64,000 bases of DNA from Cardinalis cardinalis (Eukaryota; Chordata; Aves; Passeriformes; Cardinalidae): assembly GCA_014549065.1 (NCBI GenBank), contig JACDOX010000007.1, forward strand, positions 9,407,648 to 9,471,647, in the 5' to 3' direction. Both the position numbers and the translations under genes were made by a program. Below are positions 24,601 to 33,100 of this stretch, one piece after another. The notes under the pieces were generated by a model. It did not search any database and was not told where the DNA came from. It was given only the letters and a program-made list of their open reading frames with translations. The first letter of the stretch is position 1. Each line of letters opens with the position of its first letter.

Positions 24601-27213
24601 ATCCATACATTGACCTTAATTCACCACTCTGTTGTGCCGCTGTTGGTGGTGATGCAAAGTGGCTGTTTGCCATCACTGAGTCTGGTGGCCATTTTAAGCT
24701 GGTTTCTCACGGGCAGCATTGCTNTTCAGGGAGCAAAGGAGCAACTCAGCCCTTGCCCCTGCAGCATTTCCCTTTAAACCTGCTGTACCCCCTTCATTTT
24801 TGTCCATAGAAGTTCCTGTGGGAAATAGTGGAGTTCTGGAGCTGGATGCACATGCAAGCAGACTTTCTGAGCACTGCTAAGTCCATAAGACAGGAGATTT
24901 CCTTGCAGTCAGACTCATGCTTCGCTTGAGGCAGTGGGGATAGGGATACAGGGGAGCCCAGAAGGGAGGATGGAGGGGAGAGATCAAACCTCAGGAGCAG
25001 ATGAGCACTGCTATCTTCTGAATGAGGCTGGGATCTGCAACACCACTGGCCACAGCTGGCCACAGAGTAGCAACAATTGGTGCTTCACAGGAAAGTGTGA
25101 GAGCCTTTTTATGGGCAGTAGAACAATATTTCATCTCAATCCCAGCTTCGGACAAATTTTGTGCAGCCTCTTGCAACTGGTGACTCCAGAAGCTGCTCTG
25201 TGCAATGAAATGTGTGGAGGTGCTGCATTTTACTATGGCCCTCCCTGGGATTTTCAAACTTTCCACTGAGCACTTTGTGTTAATCATTCACTAAATTATA
25301 AAAACTTCACATTATGTTCGCTTTATTATGTGATTTGTTAATCCTGAATGCTTTTCCCCTTGCTTTCCAAGGTAGAAAGATCCCCTGAGATGCTGTAAAG
25401 TATTTGACCTACAGTTCCTTCTCCATAAGAATATTTTCCTTGCAGGTCTCATGCCACATCTGCTAGGGGATATCTCTCTAAAGATGTTAATCATGTCTCA
25501 TAAATGCCAGTATCATTAACTGAATTTACAGGTTTTTTCCCCAATAATTTCCATGGACAAACACAGAGAAACAATGTGTACTCCTGGCTTTGTAGCCACC
25601 CAGTGATGGTACTTTTCTGCAGGAGTTTCACTGGGATGTCACATTTTTAAAATAAATAATAGAAGCNATCTAGTGTCCTGGGAGGAATCTAACTTACTTC
25701 TTCTTGTCTTATCTCTATTTGTGTAACTCTCAGCTGTTGCATATTCAGCCTTAAAAAGCTCCTTGCCACCAAAATAAGTTCCATTTTCTAGTTTATAGGC
25801 TGTGATAAACATACTCTTTACTTTTCAACTTCATTACCTAAAGAGATTGAATTCTTTAGTTGTTTGTGTCACAGAAGTTTTCTAACCCTTGAATAATTAC
25901 AGGGACTTTTCTCTATTTTGTCTTTAAAGATTTTGTCTAATTTTTAAAGTTGACTTTTAAAAGTGGACTTTCAGAAAAAGTCAGAGACTCAGAAGTTGAC
26001 TTACCATAAGCAGCAATGTCTCTGCCTGCTTCCTAGTGTTCTGCTTACATCTGCCAAGGTTCTTTCCCTTGATACAACCTGCTATAGCTCATTCATTGAG
26101 CCACTTACCACAGTCCCTATCTAAGTGGCTACTTCTCTCTAAAAGACACCTCCTTTACAAGCTACATCCATTCTTGGTTCCTTGGTTGATTGAAATAAAT
26201 GCACTTCATCAATACAGACGCCTCAGTAAAACAAACTTGGATGTGATAAAATTTTCTGTTACTTGACATTTTCTCCAGGTGTGAATTTTCAGTTTCTCCA
26301 ATTAATTGAAAGATAACAAATAACAGTGTGCTGAAACAATTGCTCACTCTTCTTTAGACAGTTTACTATGGCAGATTTCAAAAACTTCTGTGAAGGGTGA
26401 GTTACCAAGTACTCTTTTCAGATCCATTTATATTTACCAAATTGTCTGCTTCCAAAGCAATTCTTTGTGGAACTGGTGCCCAGGCACAGGCTTAGGCAGC
26501 TGTCCATGACACCTGGCAGGCTCCTGTTGCTGCTCCATCAGCTGAGCATTTTAAACAGCCTCACAGGCAGCCAAAAGCACAATTTAGTTTTGTGCAGGGG
26601 CAATTCCAGAGGATGAGGTAGCTCCTAAGAGCATGGTGGGGGGAGAATGGCTCCCTCACCATCCCAAAGGGAAGTTCAGTGGCCATTTGTCTAGGGGCCA
26701 GCTCCCTCAGGCCTCCCCAGGGCTTCTCATTTCTCCTTAAGGTAGCCAGCTACAGGTTCAGTTTCCTGCTTCCATTGGGACCTTAGTAGCAGTATAAAAA
26801 CTTCAACATAGATTTGTTCTATCATCTCTCAGGTCAGCATCAGTCTGGTCTTCCTAACCAAACATATCATTTTATAATTAAATATATTTCTATGGAAAGA
26901 GCTAGTTAACTGCTGCAAGACATTGATGACAATCAGTGTTTTTTAAAAAGGGATATAACTGATATAAATTATGTAATTTCCATGCCCATCAGAGGTTAGT
27001 ATAGCTGTATGAGAATTGCAGTTCAGTATTTTGGCAAAGTCCCGTTCCAATCTTACCGCCTCCGTGTATCTGACACAAGTATGGAAATCGCCACACGTTC
27101 CCCAGGCCAACGGCAAATCCGATACAGCTCAAAATGTACTGGAACTTATTGTCCCACTTGGGTCTGCCATCTTCTTTGGGGGTTTCAGGTGTTGCTGATA
27201 AATCTTGTGGCAT
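3404..27213 (-). CDS. SLC6A18: SLC6A18, sodium-dependent neutral amino acid transporter B0AT3 (XT2), 12 coding exons
   Basis: Joining 12 exons with GT/AG sites gives 1869 nt, 622 residues plus stop; the human protein is about 628. The family is a LeuT-fold, 12-helix Na+/Cl- coupled transporter; the known mammalian B0AT3 carries glycine, alanine and other neutral amino acids at the proximal tubule brush border with collectrin or ACE2 as partner. Seen in the sequence: TM1 motif GLGNVWRFPYLCQ, TM3 SLYYNT, TM6 FFSLSLAFGG, TM8 GLSSMFGN, and an extracellular loop 2 with NRTG and NIT sequons. The N-terminus (PQDLSATPETPKEDGRPKWDN) and alanine-rich TM4 place it with B0AT3 rather than B0AT1. It ends 2.8 kb downstream of SLC6A19 in the same direction. 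Introns 1 (8.8 kb) and 5 (4.8 kb) are the largest. The start ATG has A at -3. No frameshift or stop is seen. Residue 80 is Cys where the family usually has Arg (GQR). Confidence 0.96.
4697..4859 (-). CDS. SLC6A18: SLC6A18 coding exon 11
   Basis: Residues 498-552, RFSEDVEWMTGRK, then TM11 (WRFISPLLLLIVFMAFVTL) and the loop ending in AWNPKY. Acceptor TTACAAG|GTTC, donor TAT|GTATGT. Confidence 0.95.
5329..5488 (-). CDS. SLC6A18: SLC6A18 coding exon 10
   Basis: Residues 445-497, TM9 (IICLISFLIALCFTLGSG) and TM10 (YAGSVPLLVIAFFEVIGVVYIY). Acceptor CCTCAG|GTAT, donor AAAAG|GTATGT. Confidence 0.95.
6907..6962. repeat. 25-bp tandem duplication in SLC6A18 intron 9
   Basis: CATCTCTCTGCTTATCTTCT plus GCAAG occurs twice with a period of 31 bp, separated by six bases. 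The copies are identical, implying a recent event. It lies about 135 bp past the exon 9 donor. Confidence 0.85.
7097..7301 (-). CDS. SLC6A18: SLC6A18 coding exon 9
   Basis: Residues 377-444. It starts SVSGTGLAFIVFTQAI, continues through TM8 (FFIMLFSLGLSSMFGN, with the N at 7191 in a GGN Gly codon) and ends with intracellular loop 4 PKELLSG. Donor TCTG|GTAAGG. Confidence 0.95.
8576..8732 (-). CDS. SLC6A18: SLC6A18 coding exon 8
   Basis: Residues 324-376, the large extracellular loop 4 (NIINIINEFDLPEESI through LKSCDLQEFLDQ). The ORF is short and has no Met near its start, so it is easy to miss, but the phase and the acceptor TGGCAG|GAAC fit exactly and the length equals that of SLC6A19 exon 8 (157 nt). 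Confidence 0.94.
9344..9472 (-). CDS. SLC6A18: SLC6A18 coding exon 7
   Basis: Residues 281-323, with NDCEKDAV and TM7 (LYASIPVFSVLGFKAT). The N at 9451 falls in codon GCN, so Ala is certain. Tyr318 in TAYWDCLDR sits where a common human nonsense allele (Tyr319) is known; here the codon is intact. Confidence 0.95.
9746..9858 (-). CDS. SLC6A18: SLC6A18 coding exon 6
   Basis: Residues 244-280 plus two bases of codon 281. It carries the unwound TM6 core (AATQIFFSLSLAFGGLIAF and ASYN), which in LeuT-fold transporters contributes to the substrate, Na1 and Cl- sites. Donor ACAAA|GTGAGT. Confidence 0.95.
11823..11888. repeat. T/G-rich low-complexity tract in SLC6A18 intron 5
   Basis: Interrupted TTTG, GGTT and TTGTTG units. 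Confidence 0.75.
12653..12668. repeat. 16-bp perfect palindrome
   Basis: TGTAACAGCTGTTACA, centred on a CAGCTG E-box, in SLC6A18 intron 5. Confidence 0.7.
13228..13488 (-). other. unidentified open segment with consensus splice donor inside SLC6A18 intron 5
   Basis: On the minus strand a 59-codon ATG-initiated frame (13403-13224; first residues MDLYTGNRNQ, later part LELMVSWSEEADPGDILEKL) runs into GGCTG|GTAAGTGAT, a near-ideal donor at 13227. A second frame is open from 13488 to 13336 and also has coding-like composition (KEPDGFVHWQQ), with TTGCAG and ATACAG acceptor-like sites before it. The two frames overlap at 13336-13403 and differ by one base; an N sits at 13369. I do not recognise the product. 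It could be an alternative exon, a decayed gene piece, or chance. Confidence 0.25.
14680..14790 (-). CDS. SLC6A18: SLC6A18 coding exon 5
   Basis: Residues 207-243, exactly 37 codons in phase 0 at both ends. TM5 (AIYVTAIFPYLVLTIFLIQG) and the loop ending LIYLFTPN. Acceptor CTTTAG|GCA, donor AAT|GTAAGT. Confidence 0.95.
15198..15379 (-). CDS. SLC6A18: SLC6A18 coding exon 4
   Basis: Residues 146-206, extracellular loop 2 (FNEECYESTAVNYFWYRKTLNIT) and TM4, ending in the cytoplasmic GIETTGK motif. It ends in phase 0 at AAG|GTATGG. Confidence 0.95.
16370..16507 (-). CDS. SLC6A18: SLC6A18 coding exon 3
   Basis: Residues 100-145, TM3 with SLYYNTVLTWVMWYFINSFQ and the start of extracellular loop 2 (PLPWSVCPLNENRTG, one N-glycosylation sequon). 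Acceptor CTGTAG|GAG, donor ACAG|GTAAGT. Confidence 0.95.
17796..18025 (-). mobile_element. CR1 LINE 3' fragment in SLC6A18 intron 2
   Basis: The plus strand reads ACAGAATCACAGAATGG, then TTGGAAGGGACATTAAAGAT and CCCCATCCAACATGGCCTTG, the reverse complement of the CR1 3' end. It is 5'-truncated, as usual for CR1, and ends about 70 bp from the SLC6A18 exon 2 donor. Confidence 0.85.
18098..18238 (-). CDS. SLC6A18: SLC6A18 coding exon 2
   Basis: Residues 53-99, TM2 (AFLIPYFIALLFEGIPLLHLELALG). Acceptor TTTTCAG|GGG, donor GTTG|GTACAT. Codon 80 (18156-18158) is TGC, Cys, in GQCLRKGS. A minus-strand CR1 fragment ends about 70 bp beyond the donor, inside intron 2. Confidence 0.95.
19112..19161. repeat. 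25-bp tandem duplication in SLC6A18 intron 1
   Basis: Two adjacent copies of ATTGAAGTTTATTG(T/C)CATG plus ACCAAC, differing at one base. Confidence 0.85.
20976..20995 (+). repeat. A20 homopolymer
   Basis: An uninterrupted A run in SLC6A18 intron 1. Sequence before it resembles no known mRNA, so a retrocopy is not supported. Confidence 0.9.
27057..27213 (-). CDS. SLC6A18: SLC6A18 coding exon 1
   Basis: Residues 1-52 and the first base of codon 53. It holds the short cytoplasmic N-terminus and TM1 with GFAVGLGNVWRFPYLCQ. The donor reads GGCG|GTAAGA. A TATA-like CATAAAA lies at 27292-27298 on the minus strand, about 80 nt before the ATG; it is only a candidate. Confidence 0.95.
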
Positions 27214-28631
27214 TATAATGAAATATCCGTGGCTCCTCAGCCCCTTTCCCTAAAAATGGGAAGATGCTTCAAAACCTGTCTCTCCTACAGGTTTTATGCA
27301 GGGTGAGAGAAGGATCTTGGAAAAAAGGTGGAGCTTTCTTTTTCTCTGATGCNAAGGGCTGTGTCATTGCCAAGGATGCAGTTTAAAGACAAAACCAGGA
27401 ATTATTATTATATAGAGAGTTACCACTCTTGCCTTTTTTGCAGCTCCTTCTATAGTTAGACAGCTTGGGAATATGTTGTTAATGGGTAACTCAGGATCCA
27501 ACAGATTTTTATTTTCTGTTCTCCTTATTTTCTGTTCTCTGTCAGAGAAGTGTGACACTGAATATAATTAAAAAGAAACTTTTGCAGCAGACTAATTAAA
27601 ATTGCAAAATACCTGTAAAAATCTGCGAATAAAACATTAGCATTTCCTTTCTTAGTTTATTAATAGAAGTAAATAAATGAAGGCATTTTTTCCAAATACA
27701 AAAAGCCAATTAGAAAAAAAAGCCAAGAAAAATTAGACCTTGTATGTTCAGACATTAGAATTTGGTCCATTTTCACAATAGTTGCTAGAAGTTAATCACT
27801 TCCCACCTGTCAATGAATCCCCAGTGACTATTTTTATTATTCATTAANTAGTTACTGATGAATGCAAGAGCCGAATGCTTTCCTTCAATTGAAAGTATGT
27901 GAGAATATTTTTCTGTTTTCTTTCAGTCATACCAGGGTTTTCCTGGTGTGCATCCCAAATGAGTTCACTCCACACTAAACAAAGCAGCCAGTCAGCTTGC
28001 TTGCCTCAGTAGATCAACAAACAGTTCATGCCTGGATTCCCCTCTCCAAATGGGAAGAGTTTCTAAGTGAAGGTGAATTGTTTTCCCCAGAATTTCCTTT
28101 GCTCTGCTGCTAAGCACAAAAATGGGATTAGGTTGCAGATCATCCANCCAGAAGCCAGTTTGAGATCAAGGCTGCATGATTCTCCCTGGGCTGTCACAGT
28201 TCATCTGCTTACACCTCTGCAAATATCCAGACTCACAGATGGAGCAACTCAACTTCCCAGTGTCTTGTTGGGGTTGTCTCAGAGGGCACACACNAGCTGG
28301 ACACAAGGATGTTTGGCAGCCCTTGCACAGTGTCAGTGGTCTCAGGGCAGATACCACCATCACTCCATCCCCTGCTGCTCTTCTGATCAGGAGATGCCTT
28401 GGGCTAGGCATGGGTCCTTCCAGCAACACCCCAAATTCCACACCTGGCACCACAGCCAGCCACTTCACACGTGGTGTTACTTGTTCCTGGTTACTGAGCT
28501 TTTCATCAGCAGAAAAATCTGACAAAAAATGTTCTTCTCATTAAAGAGTAACATCTTCAAATAGTTTAAATAGTTGCTTATATTAATGTAATTTTTTAAA
28601 TTGAAAATGGAATTTACATTAATTTAATCGT

Positions 28632-28822
28632 TCAGATTCTGTGGAATGGGTTGCCCAGAGAAGCTGTGGATGCCCCATCCCTGCATGTCTTCATGNCCAG
28701 GTTGGATGGGGCTTGGAGAAACCTGGCCAAGGAAGGTGTCCCTGCCCTTGGCAGGGGGGGTGGAACTGGATAATCTTCAAGTTCTTTTCCAACCCAAACC
28801 ATTGATTGTGTAATTCCATGAA
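28632..28822 (+). mobile_element. CR1 LINE 3' fragment between SLC6A19 and SLC6A18
   Basis: The plus strand shows TTGCCCAGAGAAGCTGTGGA, ATGCCCCATCCCTGC, GGTTGGATGGGGCTT and the terminal TTCCAACCCAAACCATT, all characteristic of the CR1 3' region. Confidence 0.85.
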
Positions 28823-29183
28823 GTACACATGCAACNTCTGGCACTTTACTACCAATTTAGAGGAGATAGACTACTCTAAAGATACATTTTGGAGTAAATA
28901 TACCCTAACCTCTATAAAGATCTAAATTGGATCCATTCTTGTTTCAAAAGGTGTGCGTAGGAACTGCTGCAAGGTGATACAAGTGTATCNCTGTCCATAT
29001 GCACAGACAGTTGGATGAAGAGGATCACCCATCCAGAGGAGACATGGACACTGCTCCAGGCACTCTGCCTGGGTGCTCTAACAGCGCCCTTTTCCCTCTC
29101 TGGTGGCCACATGACNAATGGTACTCCTCGCTGAGCTCCACTGGGTCACATGGAAGGAAGTAAAAAAATTCAAACAGTTGTCA

Positions 29184-29204
29184 GGTGTGTGTGTGTGTGT
29201 ATGT
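29184..29204. repeat. GT dinucleotide microsatellite
   Basis: About eight GT units downstream of SLC6A19. Confidence 0.85.
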
Positions 29205-29502
29205 ACATGAACCAGAGCCACCTACCTTGATGGCAACAGAGAGAGCAAGATTTTCACCTTGGTGTGCCTTGGATGTCCCATCAGCACGGATCCCCCAGGC
29301 AAGTGGTGCACCCCTTGCTCACAGGTGCCACAGAAGGCAGATTTTGCTCTGTCCTGAGCTGCTGCTGCCCCATTGCAAGATTACCTCTCCTGTCATCAGC
29401 AAATGCAGTACTATCTGCTAGGAACTTGGAAGTTATAGGCAATTTATAAAATACATAGAATTCTAAATTAATCAAGTTGTCATTCTCATACTTAGAAATG
29501 TT

Positions 29503-29508
29503 TTTATT
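29503..29508 (-). terminator. candidate polyadenylation hexamer for SLC6A19
   Basis: AATAAA on the minus strand, about 475 nt after the SLC6A19 stop; it is the first canonical hexamer downstream. An ATTAAA variant lies nearer, around 29585. Confidence 0.5.
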
Positions 29509-29981
29509 AAATATTTAAACTTCTCTATGAGACAAATAATATTAGTGGCTTTGTGCAACACAGTGGCATATAAAGTAAAAACAATTTAATGTGCAAGAGA
29601 GGACAGCATTAAGTTACCCTTCATATTGGCCACCCAACCAGAATGATAACACATGGAAGAGTCACTTCATGCACAGCGCATCCCCTGGCAGAGGGGATAG
29701 AAGCCAGTTTCAAACAAGCTGACTTCAGAACCAGAAAGAGGAAAAATTATTTGGCCTGGTGCCCCAATCACGTGCAAATGTCACTTTTTTTGCTTCCAGA
29801 AGCCAGGCCATCAACTCTTCACAGTGCATTGCAATATTATGCAAATGTTTACTTGGAAACCACACATGGTTACCCTTCAATGAAAATAAAATTAATGCCA
29901 GATTCTTAAAAAAAATATATATTTTTTTTACTTTCCTCACTAACAGGGCATCCTTCCACATTTGAAAAAAAAAAAAAAGGT

Positions 29982-30188
29982 TTATGATGAATACTTTAGG
30001 TTTCCATTAATGGAAGTCTCAGATGTAGCGATAAGGCCAGCACGATCATTTTTTTTCTGACAGTGGTTCCTGATGGCTTTGTAGATGGCAAAGGTAGGGA
30101 TGGTCAAACTGGGCACTCCAGCAAGGATTACAATGACAGCATACACCCAGGGGGGATATTCAACCTTCTCTGTTTTGGGGAACTCCTC
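29982..30188 (-). CDS. SLC6A19: SLC6A19 coding exon 12 (3' end of CDS)
   Basis: Residues 568-635 and stop: EEFPKTEKVEYPPW, TM12 (VYAVIVILAGVPSLTIPTFA) and a cytoplasmic tail ending NGNLKYSS, two residues longer at the end than human NGDLKY. Acceptor TTTCAG|GAGG. Confidence 0.97.
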   Translation of the reverse strand, partial: EEFPKTEKVEYPPWVYAVIVILAGVPSLTIPTFAIYKAIRNHCQKKNDRAGLIATSETSINGNLKYSS

Positions 30189-33100
30189 CTGAAAGAGCAA
30201 ACAACCAAGTTGTAGAAAGTCATGAGGAGTAAATGCCTGGGACAATGCACACATTCAGTAATTCAACAGTTCAAAAATGTGATCAGGACATTGGCCAGCC
30301 ATAATGGCACAACAGTCTGCTGATTCCACAGCAGCTTTCAGCTCAAACGTTTCCAGCCTCAGCTGTTTTGGGCTTATTTTTACTTTAAAATGATACCAAG
30401 AAAGCAGTAAGAGCCAGGAAGGGAGACTGGGGGACTGGAACACTTCCTTGGCACAAAGGAATGTGGGCATGGGGGTCCTGACAGGCGACCAGGGCTTTAT
30501 GGCCAATCAGCCTTTTTGTGGGAAGGCTGAAATCAAAGGGTGAGAGAGGACCAAAACATTAATAAGAGGGAAGTGAGGTTGCAAAAGAGGAGAAAAGAAG
30601 GCAGTCCCATTTCCATGTCTTGTGGCAAGTTTGCCAGAAAACCCTTTCAGATGGAAGATGAATATAACTGACAATGACTCTTACATTAAAGAAGAATACT
30701 TAAAATAATTATAAATAAATATTTTGGTTTACACACTTACATAGCTTGGGTCCCAAATACTGTAGAGCAGTTCTTGGTTGACTTTCACCACAAAATAAAA
30801 GAAAAAGATAACTAACATAATGAGAGGACTGATGAGTCTCCAGGTAACCTGCCAGAAAATGTTGGGCTTGTGTCCAGTCATGAACTCAATATCCTTGTTA
30901 AACCTAGAAACAAAAAGCAGGAGGTTCAGACTTAAAAGCTGGTCAGGATAAGAGAATTCTTGCTCATAAACAGGGAAATCCAAACTACCCCTTACTGTGG
31001 TTCCCAGGAATTTGGTAATGTTAGTTTGAGACCAGAATTTACAAGATCAGGAGTTAGACCTAACTAGTTCAAATTAAGGCACATATCATTGCAAGTTTGG
31101 AAAATTATTTTTGGAGATGTACTATCTTGAAGGTGTCTGTGAGGATATGTGAAATAGCTTCAACAGAAAAGAGTCAGTGCAGATGGATTTTCCCCAGAAC
31201 ATATTGCAGTATTGCTTCACAATTTTTTGTTAAGTATCTCAGTACTGCATAAATTAAAGGGAGTGATACAATATTTTAAAAGAACAAAAGCAAATAGAAG
31301 TAATTTTTAATAATTAGATTATAATATATTGTTTGCCTAATTTGGATATCTACCAGTTTTCTCAGGCTGAATAACAAAACATTTTTTAACTTTACACATT
31401 ATTAAAAACACCAAAATTGTGTTATTTGGATTATTCATGGAACATGCAGTGGTCAGTGGGGCAAAAATATTTCCACAAGAAGAAACAAGCCCTGCATTGA
31501 GAGTGGTAACATCTGCATCCCTCCTGAATCAATTTATGGCTTCTACATAGAATGCAACACCTTGTGCACACCCTTCTTAAAAAACAGAAGTTTGGAAGTT
31601 TCAGGTTTCTGCTTTAGTCCTTTTGTCTGGATTTCCTGCATATCCTATGGGAATAACCCTGAGGGGACTGTTCCGTTGGTCCTTCAACTATGAACAACAC
31701 ACTGAATCCACTAGAATCCCAATTACTACGGAAATTTATTTGATCTTTTCATCCCTAACTTCTGAGATCTGAGTGTCTTAAAAGGATATGGAGCCCCATG
31801 TCCCGACTGCAGCACATCTTCGGGTGTAGTTCACGAGTGCCATGGATANCACACATGTTCTACTTCAAGCAACAGAGCCATCTTTCTACCAATGGCCCTT
31901 TCTCAGGAACTCATCTGGAGCAGACAACACCATTTCTGGGCAGCCCTGAGAAGCTCTGGTCTCAAAGAGGGCTGCAGTGGTGTGTGCTGGCCAGGAGCGT
32001 TAACGTTTGGTATGAGGCTCTTTTCTGAATCAAACACAAACACACACCTTGGCCACACTTTATGGATTCAACCCATGCTTGTGTCCTGGGAATTATTTTA
32101 ATTTACTTTGTAAGGAGTTCAGAGATCTTAAAGGGAAGGAAAAGTGATCCACATAGCCTTTTCTGTCCTTAATAAATTAAAATAAGCCTTCTTTCTCAAG
32201 AGTACACCATCTAAATTACCTAACCTGATTCATGCTTCCTTGAGTAGTATAAAAGTATGGGAAAATGGGTCACAAGGGCATTCACCCCACTGCCAGGAGC
32301 AGCAGCTGAATCTGGCACAAGTTCAAGTAAAACTTGTGGGTGTTTGAATTCCCTGTACTTTATTTCACATTTATTCTGTATTTATTACAAACATGCAGAT
32401 GTTGAAATTTGATTTATTATACCTGTAGAAAGTTGAGAGGATAATTTCTCACTGCTACAACTGATAAAGTCCTGGATTTATCAGTTAAGAACGTATCTCA
32501 GTAGCCTGGATTTGCAAGCTGCTGTAAACTAATGTCTGCAGCCTGCCTGGAGATCCCTGTGCTGGAGAGCATCATTTAGCACTCCCTGTAAACACTCCTG
32601 GGTTATAACTCTGTGTTAAACTTTCAGCTCAGTGCCAATGTGTGTGTACTTTGCTTCTGCTAATTAAATGTTTAATGCAATTATCCTGAAGAAGAGTTAT
32701 TATAAATGTCACCATATTTAAAAGGCAAATGATCTATAGTGGCTTTTATGTAACTGTTGCAAATATCTACGTTCTGATGCCTACTTTAAAAAGAAATTAT
32801 TTGCATTCATATTAATGCACTCCATTGATGCCTAATATTCTCTTGCAATATCTTAGGGATATCTTTATTGTAACTAGTTCTTAAAGAGCATTATTTATTA
32901 TAATGCATTAATAAAGTGGAAAACTTTCGCATACAAATTCTTAACAAGCATTACATCTTTTCACTGAGAACGCTTTAAAAAAACTGAAACATATAAGCAA
33001 CCCTAAATTATAGCTGCATAATTTCACTGATTTCTATAACAGAAATTCTGTGCACAGAGATGCAGCGAGATTGTAGCTATACAACAATAATCACTTTATG

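Larger units (their letters stand above)
18239..27056 (-). other. SLC6A18 intron 1
   Basis: An 8.8-kb intron with no recognised gene. It holds a 25-bp tandem duplication at 19112-19161, an A20 run at 20976-20995, a T-rich run near 23.22 kb and AT-rich sequence near 23.6 kb. The GC-richer patches at 21.4-21.9 and 24.6-25.3 kb have short ORFs in both directions but nothing identifiable. Confidence 0.75.
27214..29981. other. spacer between SLC6A19 and SLC6A18
   Basis: 2.8 kb holding the SLC6A19 3' UTR (to about 29.49 kb) and the SLC6A18 upstream region. It contains a plus-strand CR1 tail at 28.63-28.82 kb and a GT microsatellite at 29.19 kb. ORFs near 28.07-28.54 kb (up to 151 codons) overlap in three frames and match nothing known. 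A GTTAATC half-site resembling an HNF1 half-element lies near 27.79 kb. Confidence 0.6.

Noticed and set aside
27000..27056. Extension of SLC6A18 exon 1 beyond GGG
   Set aside because: It is read-through past a good GTAAGA donor; the true continuation is exon 2.
28067..28544. Overlapping ORFs of 119-151 codons in three frames
   Set aside because: Mutually overlapping on both strands, contain N-derived residues, no family resemblance, and no fitting splice sites or conserved motifs.
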